Positions 62,016 to 64,000 of a stretch of DNA of 64,000 nt are shown here, piece after piece. This stretch comes from Novosphingobium sp. KA1 (lineage in GTDB: Bacteria > Pseudomonadota > Alphaproteobacteria > Sphingomonadales > Sphingomonadaceae): NCBI RefSeq assembly GCF_017309955.1, contig NZ_CP021247.1, forward strand, positions 62,001 through 126,000. Reading direction: 5' to 3'. The position numbers were made by a program, and so were the translations under genes. Below the pieces are notes generated by a model, which did no database searches, was not told the DNA's origin, and saw only the letters and a list, made by a program, of their open reading frames with translations. Position 1 is the stretch's first letter. The number at the start of each line of letters is the position of its first letter.

Positions 62016-63578
62016 ATGAAGCGACGATCAACAGGTATGGGCGGGCAAATGTCCAAACCTCCTTTCAAATCCGGCGGCCCGAAGCGTGGCGGCGGTGGTT
62101 CGCGTGATGGCTCTTCGCGCGACGGTTCTTTCCGCAGCGGTCCGCGTGGCGGCAACTCCCGGGGCGATGCCCCACGCGATCGCGGCGCCCGCGGTGAAAG
62201 CCGGTATGGCGACGGCACCTACAGCACCGGGCGTGAAGACCGGCGCGGCGACAAGCCCACCTTCCATCGTGGCCCCCGCAAGCCCGAGGATGCAAAGCCA
62301 TATGGCAGCAAGCCTTCCGGCGACCGCGGCCGCGAGGACCGGGGCGGTTTCACGCGTGACGGCCAGCGCGGCGACCGGCCTGCTTATGGGCGGGGTCCGC
62401 GCAAGGATGACGGCGCCAAGCCCTATGGCGGCAAGCCCTATGGCGGCAAGCCCTATGGCGGCAAGCCCTATGGCGGCAACGCGCGCAGCGATCGCGATGC
62501 CGGCGACTATGGCAGCAACGAACGCCCCTGGAGCAACCGCAACCGCGACGATCGCCGCGATACGCCGCAAGGCGCGCGCAGCGAACGCCCAGCCTTCGGC
62601 CGAGGTCCGCGCAAGGACGATGACCGCAAGACCTTCGGCGGCAAGCCCCACGGCAGCCGTGACGGCGGCGAGCGCCCCCGCAGCGACCGTTTTGCCGGTG
62701 ATCGCTTCGGCAAGGACCGTTTCGCCAACGATCGGCCGCGCGACGATCGCCCCCGTGAAGAACGCCGCCCCCGCCCCGTTCGCGCCGCACCGCGCGCCGC
62801 TGCGCCCACGGCCAAGACCCCTGGCATGCCCGTGCGCGAAGGCGAACGCATCGCCAAGCTGCTCGCCCGTGCCGGTGTCGCCAGCCGCCGCGAGGCCGAG
62901 CGGCTGATCATCGAAGGCCGCGTGCGCCTTGGAGAAGATCTGATCGAAACCCCCTCCACCGTGCTGCCGAACCTGCGCGGCGTGACGGTCGACGGCAATC
63001 CCGTGCGCGATGCCGAGGAAACCCGCCTCTTCATCTTCCACAAGCCCTCCGGCCTCATCACCGCCGAGCGCGACCCGATGGGCCGCCCGACGATCTACAC
63101 CGCGCTGCGCAACGCGCTGCCCGATGATTCGGGCCGCGTGATGCCGATCGGCCGCCTCGACCTCAACACCGAGGGCCTGCTGCTGCTGACCAACGACGGC
63201 GAGTTCAAGCGCCAGCTCGAACTGCCCGCCACCGGCGTGCCGCGCACCTACCGCGCCCGCACCTTCGGCGATATTTCGCAGGCCCAGCTCGAGGACCTCA
63301 TCGAAGGCATCGAGATCGAAGGCGTTGTCTACGGCAAGATCGACGCCAACATGGAGCGCCGCACCGGACGCAACCAGTGGGTCGAGATGACCCTGACCGA
63401 AGGCAAGAACCGCGAAGTGCGCCGCGTTCTGGAGCACCTCGGACTGCAGGTCAGCCGCCTGATCCGCATTTCCTACGGACCGTTCCGCCTGCTCGACCTG
63501 CCCAAGGGCATGGTCGTGGAAGTCTCGCCCCGGGAACTCGAGAACTTCCGCCGCACGCTGCCGGACGCCAAGGCATGA
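62016..63578 (+). CDS. rluB: RluB-type rRNA pseudouridine synthase with long disordered leader
   Basis: A 520-residue protein in two parts. Residues 1-270 are low-complexity, rich in Arg, Gly, Asp and Lys, with four Tyr-Gly-Gly-Lys-Pro type repeats (encoded around 62424-62480). From residue 274 there is an S4 RNA-binding domain (ERIAKLLARAGVASRREAER) and the RsuA/RluB catalytic domain with D382 in GRLDLNTEGLLLLT. RluB modifies U2605 of 23S rRNA. The GGGAAGG before ATG 62016 supports that start; 62049 is possible. It overlaps rsmD by four bases. Confidence 0.88.
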   Translation: MKRRSTGMGGQMSKPPFKSGGPKRGGGGSRDGSSRDGSFRSGPRGGNSRGDAPRDRGARGESRYGDGTYSTGREDRRGDKPTFHRGPRKPEDAKPYGSKPSGDRGREDRGGFTRDGQRGDRPAYGRGPRKDDGAKPYGGKPYGGKPYGGKPYGGNARSDRDAGDYGSNERPWSNRNRDDRRDTPQGARSERPAFGRGPRKDDDRKTFGGKPHGSRDGGERPRSDRFAGDRFGKDRFANDRPRDDRPREERRPRPVRAAPRAAAPTAKTPGMPVREGERIAKLLARAGVASRREAERLIIEGRVRLGEDLIETPSTVLPNLRGVTVDGNPVRDAEETRLFIFHKPSGLITAERDPMGRPTIYTALRNALPDDSGRVMPIGRLDLNTEGLLLLTNDGEFKRQLELPATGVPRTYRARTFGDISQAQLEDLIEGIEIEGVVYGKIDANMERRTGRNQWVEMTLTEGKNREVRRVLEHLGLQVSRLIRISYGPFRLLDLPKGMVVEVSPRELENFRRTLPDAKA

Positions 63579-64000
63579 AGCCTGCCAGTGCCCGGGGCAA
63601 TGTACGGACCGGCCTGCGCATCGTCGCTGGTGAATGGCGCGGCCGCAAGCTGGCCGCGCCCGAAGGCGATGCCACGCGCCCGACCGCGGACCGCACCCGC
63701 GAGACGCTGTTCTCGATGCTGGCAAGCCGCCTCGGGACATTGGAGGGGCTGAAAGTGGCCGATCTCTTTGCCGGATCGGGCGCACTCGGCCTCGAGGCGC
63801 TTTCGCGCGGCGCCGCGCACTGCCTGTTCGTCGACCAGGACCCCGGCGCGATCCGGGCGATCCGCACCAACATCGCCAATCTGCGCGCGCAGGGGCAGAC
63901 CGACGTGCGCGCAAGCTCGGCCCTGTCGCTTGGCCCCGCCAAGGACACGCTGGACCTCGTCCTGCTCGATCCACCTTACGACACCGGCGCCGGTGCCGTG
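63575..64000 (+). CDS. rsmD: 16S rRNA (guanine966-N2)-methyltransferase RsmD, partial
   Basis: The first 142 codons of a SAM-dependent methyltransferase that modifies G966 of 16S rRNA. LRIVAGEWRGRKLAAPEG is the N-terminal signature, VADLFAGSGALGLEALSRGA the SAM loop and LVLLDPPYD the catalytic DPPY. It overlaps the rluB-type gene by ATGA and is cut by the window end; about a quarter of the protein is missing. Confidence 0.93.
   Translation, partial: MKPASARGNVRTGLRIVAGEWRGRKLAAPEGDATRPTADRTRETLFSMLASRLGTLEGLKVADLFAGSGALGLEALSRGAAHCLFVDQDPGAIRAIRTNIANLRAQGQTDVRASSALSLGPAKDTLDLVLLDPPYDTGAGAV

Noticed and set aside
62424..62482. Four 15-bp direct repeats that might be a CRISPR-like or minisatellite array
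   Set aside because: They are in frame within the RluB-type gene and encode Tyr-Gly-Gly-Lys-Pro repeats with no spacers between them.

Overview
This window is about 64 kb of GC-rich chromosome from an alphaproteobacterium, most likely Sphingomonadales and perhaps Novosphingobium. That placement is inferred from gene order, protein sequence style, a tRNA-His that keeps G-1:C73, alphaproteobacterial GAAC-N7-GAAC LexA-type boxes, and a bamA-ompH-fabZ cluster with no lpxD or lpxA (sphingomonads use glycosphingolipids instead of LPS). I saw no rRNA, prophage, transposase or CRISPR array. Nearly all of it is core housekeeping DNA; the interest lies in small insertions and intergenic structures that break otherwise conserved operons.

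Layout. 1-4321 (-): cytochrome c maturation operon ccmC-D-E-F-G-H-I, with overlapping stop/start codons, followed by tRNA-His. 4720-6543: prolyl-4-hydroxylase-like oxygenase, sodC with a Fur/Mur-like box, and a PilZ protein. 6679-19572 (-): the rpsB-tsf-pyrH-frr-uppS-cdsA-dxr-rseP-bamA-ompH-fabZ supercluster plus rpmE. It is interrupted between tsf and pyrH by a divergent hxlR/NmrA-like pair and a long-hairpin repeat. 20044-21941: two LexA-type boxes before an unknown small membrane protein gene, then pssA-psd. 22134-24547: tRNA-Tyr, rlmB-type methyltransferase, a lipoprotein, hup. 24981-29241 (-): rplS-trmD-membrane protein-rimM-rpsP-ffh and tRNA-Ala. 29620-34558: FYDLN-acid protein, aroA, small membrane protein, cmk, rpsA. 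34801-38755: gloB, an exported nucleoside-deoxyribosyltransferase-like protein, purT, mgtE with a possible leader peptide. 39051-41668 (-): F0 ATP synthase genes atpI-B-E-b'-b. 42248-46208 (-): ydbH-ynbE-ydbL envelope-bridge operon. 46263-50332 (+): radC, NRDE protein, lipoprotein phosphodiesterase, phospholipase A. 50469-53822 (+): purB, lapA-like, pyrF, SIMPL protein. 54020-59820: lipoprotein, trpF, outer-membrane protein, trpB, small membrane ORF, trpA, folC. 59828-64000: periplasmic repeat protein, AmpG-like transporter, rluB-type pseudouridine synthase with a long disordered leader, rsmD (cut by the window end).

The most novel signals are: (i) a four-copy family of long intergenic hairpins (near 16.4, 42.1, 53.9 and 55.2 kb) with a conserved central 33-bp stem, a 14-nt loop sharing GTATCCTG, exchangeable flanking mini-palindromes and, in two copies, terminal inverted repeats; two copies sit exactly where conserved operons have been split; (ii) a 90-residue predicted membrane protein behind tandem LexA-type boxes, a candidate SOS-induced division or envelope effector; (iii) a signal-peptide-bearing deoxyribosyltransferase-like protein; (iv) a candidate mgtE leader ORF. 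All functional statements are inferred from sequence reading; no database search was run.
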